Shown piece by piece: positions 50,959 through 62,018 of a stretch of 64,000 nucleotides of DNA; the first letter of the stretch is position 1; every line of letters starts with the position of its first letter. Made by a program: the position numbers and the translations under genes. The notes under the pieces were generated by a model. It was not told the origin of the DNA and searched no databases. It worked only from the letters and a program-made list of their open reading frames with translations. Origin of the DNA: Clavulina sp. PMI_390 (lineage: Eukaryota; Basidiomycota; Agaricomycetes; Cantharellales; Hydnaceae); contig WIDE01000050.1 of assembly GCA_015039315.1 (NCBI GenBank), positions 61,972 to 125,971 of the forward strand, written 5' to 3'.

Positions 50959-51435
50959 TTCTCTATACTCACCAGCTGATTTGCAACCACTCAGTCATTT
51001 ACTTACCCTCATTCGCTCCGATTCCTATCATATCATTCCTATTTGGGTTGTGTCGTCTTAGACCCTAGCTCGCTCACTCTAGACTATCCTACCTACACAT
51101 AGTTGTGCATAACATTGTATAATACCCTCTCGCAGTGCAATAGTCCAGCAAAGCACGTTGGGCATCGCGCGGTCACAGCCACGCCGCCACCAAGTCACAA
51201 TCTGTGGCAACCACCGGCTGCATCCTTAGCCCAAGGCACGCATCAGTCGGGCGGTCACTGTTATATCCCGCCCATCGTATTGCGTTCATATCAAACGCTT
51301 ACAATCAAGTCTCCCCGAGGATAGTCGCTTTGATAGGAAGCTGAAACCGCTCATCCATCAACCCGATATTTGGAGACCACCTCGCCTGTCCATTTGCGGA
51401 GAATCACAGCCAGCCTTTGACATCGCATCGCCGGA
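50959..51435. other. Intergenic spacer
   Basis: About 0.48 kb between the UbiB-family gene and the actin-like gene. Nothing recognised. Confidence 0.45.
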
Positions 51436-53375
51436 ATGTCGCTGGATTTGTCTGCCGTGGTTTGTCCCTGATTCACATCCTCACGCGACTCTCATCTTCC
51501 AACTACACGATTACGACTGTTTCTTCCCCGAACCCCTACTGGCCGTAGGTGATTGATGCTGGCTCCTGGATCTGTAAGGCTGGATGTAAGAACATTTCAA
51601 CCATCCGAGCAGCAAGTAGTGGAGTCTAATGCTGGACCGATCCCCCATTATGACAGATGCTGGTATGCACCTGCCGGCGTACTTTCTGCCAAGGGATTCA
51701 TGTCTAACAAGGGGCACGTACATATCAGGTGAAGATACCCCTCGAGCTCGGTTTCCGTGAGTGTTGTTAGTTCGAAGCTCTCGTACCTCATTTCTGGATC
51801 TCCACACCTTCCTGTGTCTAAGGTGCATGGTTGGTCGTCCGCGCCATGGCGGAGTCTTCAGCGGCTCTGGGGGGAATAGCATCTTCGTTGGGTTAGGCGC
51901 TCATACTATCAACATGAGACTCCCCTGTTCATCCAATACCGCCAAATAGTGATGAGGCTGATGCAAGACGTGCGATAATATCACTCAAGTTCCCCATTCA
52001 CGACGGCGTCGTGGAGAACTGGTGGGATTTGTGAGTACATCTTACCTCAGATTATGCCCAAAACTTCGATTGTAACAGTAATCATACGGAACCGATTCCT
52101 GGTAGAGAGTATGTGCTGTGCTACGCAATCCAACGCAAACTCGACAGTGCTCTAGCACCCCAACCTGTCCTTCTGACAGAAACTCCTCTGAGCTCTCCGA
52201 AAGATCGCGAGCGTATGGCTTCGATTATGCTAGAAACTTTGAATGCCCCAGCTGTCTATATCAAGGACAAATCCGCCTTATCGGTACTTGCATCTGGGGC
52301 CATGACTGGCATAGTCTTCTATTCTGAATCAAGTGATAGTGTCTCTCATGTTGTGCCTGTCTATCAAGGATTCTCCATCTCTCATGCTGCTCAACGCATG
52401 GGGATAGGCGGTCACAACTTGACGGACTACTTCCTCCAATTGCTCACTGAACGCGGGCATACCTTCACCCTAAACGAGCAGCGCCAGGTTGTCGAAGCGA
52501 TTTATAATGAATGTCTCATTAATCCGAGCTCCCTAGATGATGCAGCCTATACGGACTGCCAAGAAAGTTCTTTCCAACTTCCAGATGGGAAAATCGTTGC
52601 AATTGGAGCTGAGAGGTATGGATCATCATCGCCGCCCACTCTCGAATGAGGCATGTGTCATGCTCATCTCTGGAGCAGAATTCGTACACCCGAGCCTCTT
52701 TTTGATCCATCCCAACTTCAGCTTGATTTCGAGGGAATCCACCGCGCCATGTAAGCAGGTTGCCACCCACGTTTCTGACCAATTCCTAACTGACTCTTGA
52801 ATACAGCTTCACAAGCGTAGGTATAGAGCTTGTAATTAGCTCTGACCTCGATCAAACCTGATAGAAATCCTCTTCAGGTTCAAAAATGTGATGCTGAACT
52901 TCATCCTGCTCTGTATGTCTCTACACTAAGACACATTTGGCCGCTCTCTCATCTGTCCTTCAAGATATGAGAGTGTCATAATCGCTGGAAGTGCGACCAT
53001 GTTCTCGGGTATCTCGCAGAGAATGAAGCACGAGCTTGCCTCGTTAGTCCCTCAGGATCTTGAAGTCTGTGCCAGATTCCGACCAGGGTCGGTGTTGCGT
53101 TGACACATGTCGAACATCTAGGTGAATGTTATTGCTCCTGACGAACGGGCAGATTCGGCCTGGATTGGAGGATCAATACTTGGTGCGTTATTCATCTATG
53201 CATTGGTCAATCCTCTTTTGAACAGAACACTGATTCGGCCTGTGACTTTTTTTTTAGCGAGTCTAACCTCTTTCAGGCATGCTTGGATCACGCAGCAAGA
53301 GTATGAAGAATATGGGCCATCTATCGTGAACTGGAGTGTGTTCGTTCCTTTCTCAATATAAACTCAGATCACTAA
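51436..53375 (+). CDS. Divergent actin-like protein with degenerate nucleotide site
   Basis: Thirteen exons (51436-51459, 51549-51585, 51729-51756, 51823-51891, 51950-52030, 52079-52615, 52679-52750, 52807-52816, 52878-52912, 52965-53064, 53122-53182, 53258-53335, 53368-53375) sum to 1140 nt and close as 379 residues, actin-sized. Actin landmarks in order: [85 protein letters not shown]-type segment near [42 protein letters not shown]. Compared with actin, the first phosphate loop has N12A and G15W, the Gln137 position is Ser (ERMASIM), and the second loop lacks the DSGDG sequence (YSESSDS). Polymerisation or ATP hydrolysis is therefore doubtful. The last exon (8 nt) is tentative. None of the named ARP families is an obvious match. 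Confidence 0.85.
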
Positions 53376-53862
53376 TGACCGACACTATGGATCGACTTAG
53401 AATGCTCCTGAATTTTCTCGCTCACAGGGCGGATCTTCATTTGATATAGCGGGAAATTATCAGCAAACCATTTGATATCACATGCTGCTTCAATGGAGAG
53501 CACGATGGTATAGATGTCCAGTCTAACTCCTTTATCCCATCCTAGGTCCTCCAACCCAGACACCCCTCCCCTGACTACTTCACCTGGGCCACAACATCCT
53601 CTCATCTATCCCAGCCTCGGGCATATCCGGTAACCGTGCAAAGGAATCAGACATATATGTATTGCTTGTACGAATCAGATCCGCAGAACAATACGGCATA
53701 AAGTAAAAGGTGCCACCACCCAGTAAACACCTACGTTACCACATCGTAAATGTTGAGAAGTTTAATCAAGCCAATGAATAGTAAGAATAATCAACGTGAG
53801 TGTAAGCAAAGAGGGCATGAGGGGTGAAGACGGTTATACGAGAAGGAAAAGTGAGGGCCATC
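53376..53862. other. Convergent intergenic spacer
   Basis: About 0.49 kb between the actin-like gene and the first repeat-protein gene. Nothing recognised. Confidence 0.45.
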
Positions 53863-56189
53863 TTAATCAAGTTCGTTGATGCTGGAAGAATCAGGGAGTT
53901 ACATGAGCCACTGTTCAGCCAGATTAGCGAAGAGAATAAATGCTTACTCGAAGTCATCCGAGCGCCTGAAGAGGTTCTCGATGTCGGTGAGCAGCCCACT
54001 GACGACGTGGTTCGCGCCAACAGAGGCAAGACCACCAAGCGCAGAGCCAGCAGCTCCGCCGAGCGAGAGGCGCTTAGGGTGAGCAGCCTGGAGTTTACCA
54101 ATCTTGTTCACCAAGGCGGTCTTGACAGTAGCCTTGTCCGCAGGCGACAGGTTCTTCGCCTGGCTGACGATGCTGGCAATGGCTGAAGCGTCGCGTTTCG
54201 TGTAGACGAGCTCATCACGAGCTTCAATCGGAAGGGCAGTCTGATAAACTTCACGCTTGAAGAAGCTCTCAACCTGAGTGGTAGAGGGTTAGCAAGGGGT
54301 ACATGGCTGGAGACAGCTAAAGTGGTTGCATACCTCGTTCAACAAGCCAGTAACCGTTTTGTTGGTCTCGCTCTTGGTGAGCCCACCAAGAGCTTTACCA
54401 GCGACGCCGATAACGAGGCTTCCGAGTCCGCCTCCAGCAGCAGCTTTGACGGTGTTGCTGGTCGAGGACGTGGATGAAGAAGGCTCCTCAGTTGGGGGCG
54501 TTGTAGGCTCTTCGGTGGTGACTGGTTCGGTAACAATAGGCTCCTCCGTGACGGTGTTAACACGCGCGTGCAGGGTGCCGATCTTGTTCACCAGAGCAGT
54601 CTTGACGGTCGTCTTGTCCGCAGGCGAGAGGGACTTGGCCTGAGTGATGATAGATGCAATGGACGACACATCACGCTTGTTGAAGTAGATCTCATTATTG
54701 GAATCACGTCTGAAGAGGCTCTCAATCTAGGGTAATAAGCGAGGGCAATAAGTCTCTGAAGCAGCACACGAAGAAGGGATACTCTTACCTTGTTGAGGAG
54801 GTTACCAACAGCTGCGCCAGCCGCTCCACCAGCAATGGATGAGATTACAGCGTGTCCGAGACCACCGTCACTGCTAGTCTTGGTAGTACTGGTAGAGGTG
54901 GTGGGCTCCTCAACCGGGGGCTCAACCGGAGGCTCCTCGACAGTAAGGGGAGCACGCGCCTCGAGAGCCCAATCGTCACGCTTGCCCTTGAGAGTGCCAA
55001 TCTTGTTCATGAGGGCCGTCTTGACTTTGACTTTGTCGGAAGGAGAGAGGGTCTTCGCCTGCTTGATGATGTCGGTGAGAGCACCAGAGGATCGCTTGAG
55101 GAAATCATGATCATCCTCGAAGTCGCGCCTGAACAGATTCTCGATCTGTGACCAAGAAGAGACGGTGAGCCGGACAAGTCTTGAGCCATGGGTAATAAAA
55201 AAGCTTCGTACCTTCTGGAGCAGGTTACCGACGGCCGCGCCTGCCGCACCACCTGTGATAGATGAGATGACGGCATGTCCAAGACCACCATCACTGCTAG
55301 TCTTGGTGGTGCTCGTCGAAGTGGTAGGCTCCTCAACTGGGGGTTCTTCGACAGGAGGCTCTTCGACTGTAAGAGGGGCACGAGCTTCGAGTTCCCATTC
55401 GTCACGCCTGAAGAGATTTTCGATCTACATGGGTAGAAGTTAGATCGCCCACCGAAAGAGAAAAGCCAAATTCTATACCTTCTGAAGCAGGTTGCCGACA
55501 GCCGCCCCAGCTGCTCCGCCAGCAATAGACGAGATAACAGCATGTCCAAGACCACCGTCGCTGCTGGTCTTCGTGGTGCTAGTGGAGGTGGTGGGCTCTT
55601 CAACGGGGGGTTCCTCAACGGGAGGTTCCTCCACGGTGATCGGAGCACGAGCCTCAAGGTCCCAGTCGTCGCGCCTGAACAGGCCCTCGATCTGGAACAG
55701 GAAGGGTCAGATGAGATACTGAGCTAATAGGAAGTGGCACGCACCTCGCTGAGAATATTGCCGACCAATCCAGATGCAGCACCACCAGCTGCGGATGAGA
55801 GGATGGAACCGCCAAGGCCACGGGTAGCATTCTGCTTGCCATTAAGGGTGCCCATCTTGTTTATGAGGGCTGTCTTGACCTTGGCTTTGTCGGCGGGGGG
55901 AAGAGTCTGTGCCTGCTTGATGATAGCAGCGAGATCCCGGGCCGAATGTTGGCTGAGACCGTTCTCAAAATCGCGCTTGAAGAAACCTTCAATCTGTGGT
56001 AGCAAGAGTCTTTAATCGGGTATCAAGCCTGGTCGATGAGTAGTTCCATACCTTATTGAGGAGGTTGGAGAGGGCATTGCCTGCTGTCTGACCAGGGGTG
56101 TTCACCACGATTGGCTCGGAAACAGCGAGGGGGGCAGCAAAAGCAGGGGCGGCGAGGAGAGCAACAACAGCGATAGAGGCAGCGCGCAT
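53863..56189 (-). CDS. Secreted repeat-module protein, tandem family copy 1
   Basis: Unrecognised family. Eight exons (56189-56052, 55993-55745, 55691-55479, 55424-55212, 55145-54789, 54726-54334, 54273-53948, 53881-53863) sum to 1908 nt, giving 635 residues with a closed frame. The first exon encodes a signal peptide (MRAASIAVVALLAAPAFAAP). Exons 2-6 begin and end in phase 0, and exon 7 begins in phase 0. Each of exons 2-7 starts with [IV]E.[FL]F[KR]R. Two module types alternate: a helical one (AKTLSPSDKVKVKTALMNKI and variants) and a Glu/Pro/Thr linker plus Gly/Ala segment (EEPPVEEP, then SIAGGAAGAAVGNLL). At least twelve Lys-Arg or Arg-Arg pairs occur, and Cys is absent. The protein ends DINELD from a 19-nt last exon. 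It may be a secreted precursor cut at dibasic sites; function unknown. Confidence 0.85.
54789..55691 (-). repeat. Tandem exon duplication within copy 1 (exons 3, 4 and 5)
   Basis: Exons 3 and 4 are each exactly 213 nt and nearly identical in protein (shared EARAP[IL]TVEEPPVEEPP and SSDGGLGHAVISSI). Exon 5 carries the same block after an inserted helical module. The intervening introns are also similar in sequence near the splice sites. This is a recent in-frame exon duplication. Confidence 0.85.
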
Positions 56190-57905
56190 ATTGAATGAAT
56201 GAGGTGTTTGAAAGCGGGAAGATTAAGTGAAGGTGTAGAGTTGGGTTCGTTAAACGCGTCAAAGAGAGAATTGTCCAAAAGTACTATCAAAGTACACGTT
56301 AATTAAGTAAAGCTTGAAATAAACGACAAGCTGAGGGTGGGGCTGGTCAGCAAGTGAGCAGAAATAGCTCTATATTGGCGAAAACTCACTGCAACCAGTG
56401 CACTAGTGTCACGAAGAAGAACGAAAAGGAGCTGGGGAGAAGAGAGGTTGACTGGGTGGAGTGAGGAGCTTGAGACCCACTTCTTGCATGGTCTTATATT
56501 TCTTCGATCGATCAAGTGGCAGCTCTCGAATTTCACAACTAGGACCTTAGACAGTGATGTGAATATATTGAGCCTCTGATGGGTCGGAACCTTCAAAGCC
56601 GTATTTGTATGATCGACACCGCGCGACGTCCACAGGAGCAAATATCCGACATCACCAAACGCAACCATCATCATGATCTTTCGCTTGGCAGCCACCCTCC
56701 ATCATCTCCCGGAGGAAGTGGCACCGACTCGGTGCAATGCTTCCATATGATTCAAGGCACTGCTCATCAGCATTGTAATACCCTCGCACCCACCTAAGCG
56801 CCTGTGAGGCTGTGAGCACTCTATTGCGTGATATGTCGAAGGCTACTACCATCATAGCTCAAGGAGTCCGCAACACAAAAATTGAGCACGATTATGAAAT
56901 TATTCTATGGACCTGTGTGATAGGAGAGTTGTCAATCCTGTTTGAGCAATGCCGCGCATCACAACTCTTGGACACAAGGGATGCGACCACCGGCATGCGG
57001 CCGAGTATATCCATAATTAAATAAATGTTAATGAGCTCGACCGTTCACATCACCGGGGCGGAACGCGTACTAAAACTTCACCGAGCGCTCACATAGGTCC
57101 TAGGCTCGAGGGTGGATATTACTCAGAGTTGATCTGACAAGTAGCTGACTGACTCAGGCTTGGCGCGTCTCATCAACCGCGTTAGGCCGAGCCATTCGAG
57201 CCTAAATTTAGATCCTGGCTTGGCCTGCAAGAATGCGTCACCAAACTCTGTCAACCATCTGACTTTGTCAGGGCCACGACGCAGTGGTATGCTATCGCCG
57301 ACGATTCCCCTGTTGCACAAGTTGGCAACCTCGGGTATCTTGAACATTATTAGATGGAGAGCTTCGGTTTTGGACGTTGGGTGCGAACCGCTAGTAGTAG
57401 GAATTTGTGACAAGCTTGATCATCATCAACGCCGCGATGATGGGAGGCTCATGTCGTGACATTTCACACTGAGGGCTTCCATATGATACGAATATCCCCG
57501 GAGCCTAGTATGTCGGAACGTCAAGACTCGTTGTTTGTAAGATCTGCACCGCGGGGTGCTTTCCTCGGCACCAAATATCCGTCGCTGTTCCTATGCCATC
57601 AAGCCCCTTCATCAACGGCACATAATCAATACCATCTTTTGTGAGGATAGGCACCGACCCCGAGTCATTAATTTCACACAACTAAGTGCGCCGCTCAAAG
57701 CCACAAGAATGCCTTTCGTATTGCCCAAAAGAACTTGGAGAAAAGTACAGGAAGGAAAGACGTGACTACCTCAGCCGAAAACTCTATACTATGGGGTTTA
57801 TCAGGAAATTGCTCGAGGAAAGATGTCGTAACATATGTAACAGGCTGCTTCATTTGAACCCAAAAAGGAGAATCATGATGCACCGGACGTTGAGATTGAG
57901 TACAT
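56190..57905. other. Intergenic: promoter of copy 1 and 3' flank of copy 2
   Basis: About 1.7 kb. The part nearest copy 1 holds the conserved block at 56391-56405 and a TATA-like element near 56494. The rest (56580-57700) contains diverged duplicates of sequence also found near 59560-59720, 60180-60290 and 62690-62780. Open frames here are not supported as genes. Confidence 0.5.
56391..56405 (-). promoter_or_regulatory. Conserved 5' block upstream of copy 1
   Basis: The 15-base string GCAACCAGTGCACTA (plus strand) occurs 202 bp upstream of the ATG and recurs upstream of copies 2 and 3. Read on the gene strand it is followed by GTGAGT, as at a splice donor, so it may be the end of a 5' non-coding exon. 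A TATA-like TTATATTT lies about 100 bp further upstream. Confidence 0.55.
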
Positions 57906-58929
57906 TCAGTCAAGCTCGTTAATCCTAATGAAATCGTCAATAAGTTAGACCGTTCGTGTTACTGACGGAACGCGGTACTTACTCGAATTCATCCGAGCGC
58001 TTAAGGAAGGCGTCCAGGAGATCACCTAGCAATCCTGACCCAATATCAATGGCTGTTCCGACAAGGCTGCGGTCATCAAGCTCCGATTCGACATCATTTC
58101 GCTTGGTTGGATGCAGGGTGCTGATCTTGTTCATCAAGGCGGTCTTGACGGCCGCCTTGTCACTAGTCGAAAGGGACTGAGCTTGAGTGACGATTTTTGC
58201 AATGGCCGAGACGTCGCGCTTGCTAATGGAGGCGTCGCTACCCTCATCACGTTTAAGGAACTATAGCAAAGGTTTCAGAACGATGCTACTAGTCTCGGTG
58301 ATGAAAAGGGAAACGAACAAAGCCTAGAAGGTCACCGATTATTCCAACTATCTGGCTAGCATCACGCTTCTCAGTAGGATCGGCGGACTAGAGGTTTGAG
58401 GTATAGGTTAGCGACGACGAAAACAGGGAGGCAAAGGAGGGCAATATCGAACCTGGCTTGATCGGGCGACAATGTCTGCGAGAACTACAATATCGCGCTT
58501 GCTGATCGAGGCGTCACTGCCTTCGTCACGTTTAAGGAACTATACGGAGGGGTTCAGAACCGACTGGTACTCGTGAGGTGGAAAGAAATTACTGACCAAA
58601 CTGATGAGGTCACCAAAGATTCCAACCAGCCCGCTGGCATCGCGTTCTTCAATCGGATTGAAGGGCTACAAATGAGGCAAAAGAAGCATTGGAGATAAAG
58701 AACGTCCAACCAAAGATAGCACTCTAAATCAGTAACGATGGGATAGCTAATGAATTAGAAATGATCGTACCTGGGCTGAACGCGCGTTGAGGGCATTTAA
58801 GTCACCAAAGTCAGACCTGATCGCCAAGGGTTGGGCTGAGGAGCGAGCATTCAAAGCTGCCGCAGCTGGGACGGCGAGGGTAGACGAGGAAAGGAGGGCA
58901 AAAAGAACCGCAGGGGCAGCAGCAAGCAT
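57906..58929 (-). CDS. Secreted repeat-module protein, tandem family copy 2
   Basis: Unrecognised family, paralog of the two neighbours. Exons 58929-58771, 58665-58597, 58539-58453, 58387-58319, 58260-57983 and 57924-57906 sum to 681 nt, giving 226 residues. Signal peptide MLAAAPAVLFALLSSSTLAV, probably cut at VPAAAA. Two pairs of exons are repeats of each other: exons 2 and 4 (69 nt each; ERDASGLVGIFGDL and KRDASQIVGIIGDL) and exons 3 and 5, which both begin FLKRDEGSDASISKRD. Exon 5 carries the helical module (AQSLSTSDKAAVKTALMNKI). Dibasic pairs bound the short peptide DEGSDASIS twice. The C-terminus is FE then INELD from the 19-nt last exon. Cys is absent. Predicted secreted and possibly proteolytically processed; function unknown. 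Confidence 0.84.
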
Positions 58930-60752
58930 GTTGAATTGAGTGTTGAGTTGGGAGATTAAGTTGTAGGGTGTGTAGGTTCGTTAAACGCGTTGGAAAGCGA
59001 TGGAGATTGAAGGGCGACTCTCAAAGTGCACGCAGATTAAATGAAGCTAAGATACGACAAGCTGAAAGTAGAAGTGAGCACGAGTCGCGAGAGTGAGGAT
59101 ATGATGGGGCGACTAACTGCAACCAGTGCACTAATGTCTCGAGCAAGAAGGATAAACCGAAGAAAGAGGAGTGACTTGGGGTAGTGAGGAACTAGATATC
59201 CTACTCATGAGTATTTATGCCTCAAGGTTTGCCTGATTCTTCCGATTTCTCGCGCCAAGAGTCCAAGGCATTTCGTATTCTTAGATCTCAACCAACAGAG
59301 GCGCATCACAGATTCAAGACAACGCGTCCACGTCAACAACACCAAACAAACTGCTTTTGCCAGGGCTCGCACTAAATGAGACCTTCCTGAATGCTTGGAG
59401 GCGGCATATATTATCCCGCAACATCAAACAGAGCCATATTATTAGGTTCATCCCCTTGAAGTGCCTTTTCTTACCTTGTTACTGTCCTCTCGTCACTCAT
59501 TGTCACATCTTGTGACTGATATGCCAAGCCTTTTTGGTGGCTGATATTTCTGTCCCATCATTAGCTCCACATTCCTGGACCCGAACAACTTTCTCAGCCT
59601 TAAAGTGATGACTCAAAAAGAATGGATGGCTGTTCGTTGCTTGATGCCCAATATGCTGGGATTGGTTCCGGCACTCCAGATCTGTGAAATTCTCGGCTTC
59701 CAATCTCCTGGCCCCTCACTTACAACTACTACAGATTCTGCTCGCTACATAGTGGCAATATCTCTATCGACTGACGCCATTCGAGATCCACTAAACGTGG
59801 TGCATGATAGTCACCCGATACAGCATCCTTTGATAGTAGAAACAACAACTGAGGTAATTATCTCTGGTTCAACAAGCTTACTTATTGGCGCTCGTTTGTT
59901 ACCATAGCATCCCATCTGTCCACAACCATCATCACCGGCTGCCTGTGCGATTACGATCATGTGAGTATTGCTGATCCAGGGTATTGATAACCCCTGACCT
60001 GGAGGTTCCGAATCGAACCACTCCCACCCACCACGAGAGACTCTGCCCGAAACCATGGCACTCTGGCGCCTGATAATACACTTCATCAGAAGCTCTTAGG
60101 AGGCTGTTCGATCACGCCATGGCGATCAGGCTCGCGCGCCTAGGATTCAACTCGTCCCGCCAAACCAACCGACTCGTCAACGGGGTCACTGCACTCGGCA
60201 TCAAATTTAGCTTAGAGGGCGAGCTCTAAGCCCGTAAGAAATGCTTTGCCAACCTCACGAGTCATTCGACCTTAGTAGGGACGTGACAAAGTGGTATTGC
60301 TGCTGCTGCAGTCGTTATTATTGTACCGCCTGAGAACGCGGAAATATTGCGGATATTGCACGAAAATACAGACTTTTAATGTGAGTGTTAACTGTAAGCC
60401 AACGCTGATCGACGCTGCCACGGCGATTTACAGAACAACATAATAGCCATTATGAGCATCATGCCTGTGATCTGCGGCTCATATTCACCGTTACATTCTG
60501 GTGGCAGAGGCAGTTATATCACGCGGCTCAGTGCTCGAAGCTACAAGAACGCCTTCGTATTGTTCAGAGGTACGCAGAGATCAATACAGCGGGGAAAGGC
60601 GTGACTACTGGCCAAGGAACTAGAGACTCCAGCATAATACCAAGCGTGCTCAAGAGAAACTTTCGTAATAATCATCATACTCTGCCTCATTTGAACAAAA
60701 AGTTGGGAGGGGGGAGAGTGGGATGATGCACCGAAGTTGAGATCCAGGCCAT
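58930..60752. other. Intergenic: promoter of copy 2 and 3' flank of copy 3
   Basis: About 1.8 kb. It contains the conserved block at 59119-59133 and TATA-like TATTTATGC at 59212-59220 (minus-strand GCATAAATA). The part at 60530-60750 is a diverged duplicate of 57690-57905, and 59565-59715 resembles 62625-62780. No gene supported. Confidence 0.5.
59119..59220 (-). promoter_or_regulatory. Copy 2 promoter: TATA-like element and conserved 5' block
   Basis: Minus-strand GCATAAATA at 59220-59212 is followed about 80 bp downstream by the conserved block (plus-strand GCAACCAGTGCACTA at 59119-59133), then GTTAGT. The same order and spacing occur upstream of copy 3. Transcription is inferred to begin between the two. 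Confidence 0.55.
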
Positions 60753-62018
60753 TCAGTCGAGCTCGTTGACCCTAAAATATTTCATAGTAAGCGAGTCCGC
60801 CTATACTACTAAGTTATGGAGTGCTTACTCGAATCCCTCCGACCGCTTGAGGAAGGCATCAAGGAGATCGCTCAGCAATCCAGACCCAACATCGATTGCG
60901 GTTCCGACAAGGCTGCGGTCATCAAGCTCAGATACCAGGTCCTCTCGCTTGAAAATACTCTCAATCTAATGACGGGAAATCAGCAATGGGATTGATGCAG
61001 CGTGAGAGCGACTATATTTTGCGTACATCCTTTAGTATGCTAGTGAATGCTCCGCTAGCAATTGTCGAGGAAACTGGGGTATTGGCGGTGCTAGAGGGGC
61101 CAGTCTTGGTGGGCACCTCCTCCTCAGGCTCAGGCTCAGATTTCACAGGTGTGGGAACAACAACTTTGCCTCTAGCCTGCAAGGCGCTGAGCTTATTGAC
61201 CAAAGCGTTTTTGACAGTGGCCTTGTCGTTGGCCGAAAGGGACTGAGCCTGAGTGACGATGTTTGCGATTGCTGAGACATCGCGCTTGCTGATGGAGACA
61301 TCGCTGCCCCCATCATCACGTCGAAGGAACTACACGAAAGATATTAGAACTGAGTGCTACAAGTGGAGGCACAGAGGGAAATCGAACCAAGCCGATAAGG
61401 TCACCAATCACTCCGACTAGCCCGCTAGCATCGCGTCGTCCGTTAGGGTTGGCGGACTAGAAGACACAGATAGGAATAGACGCAAGCGAATGATAAGGAT
61501 AGAAAGAGAAGTTGGAGCCTCAGATTAGCCGTGACGAAAAAAGGATATGAGTGACGAGAACGAACCCCGCTGGATCCCGAAAATCCAAGATCACCACCCC
61601 CGAAGAGAACAGGGCTGGTGGGACCGAATGGGCTTGACAGAGTCGGTGGTCGTTCCTCAGGGGGCTCGTCGAACTGAGGGCTACGAGCACTATGAGTATC
61701 ACGCCGCAGGACATGATCATTAACCTACAAATAGGTAGCCAATATCACATTCATGAGCGAGGAAACAACGGTTAGCAAGAAAGAAAGGCGAGGGAGAGAA
61801 CAACATAGTACCTGGTTGGATCTGGCGGTAAATGCATTACCAAATTCGCTTCCTGCATTGAAGTCACCGAAGAGAGTACCCCCACCGATCGGTGAATCGG
61901 ACTCAGTCACCAAGGGTTGGACTGAGAAGCCACGAGCACCAAGAGTCGTTGCAACCGGGACAGCAAGGGCAGACGAAGACAAGAGAGCAAACACGACGGC
62001 AGGCGTAGCAGCAAGCAT
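60753..62018 (-). CDS. Secreted repeat-module protein, tandem family copy 3
   Basis: Unrecognised family, closest to copy 2. Exons 62018-61812, 61724-61566, 61456-61388, 61329-61027, 60965-60829 and 60771-60753 sum to 894 nt, giving 297 residues. Signal peptide MLAATPAVVFALLSSSALAV. Exon 3 (RRDASGLVGVIGDL) and the start of exon 4 (FLRRDDGGSDVSISKRDV) match the copy 2 modules; exon 4 continues with the helical module and an acidic Pro/Glu linker (KSEPEPEEEVP) not found in copy 2. Exon 2 (VNDHVLRRD..., Pro-rich) has no counterpart. Exon 5 begins IESIFKRED, the module start typical of copy 1, so copy 3 combines features of both. It ends FE then VNELD. Cys is absent. Same inferred secreted-precursor role. 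Confidence 0.84.

Noticed and set aside
59995..60030. Possible tRNA B-box (minus-strand GGTTCGATTCGG)
   Set aside because: No matching A-box or cloverleaf could be drawn around it.
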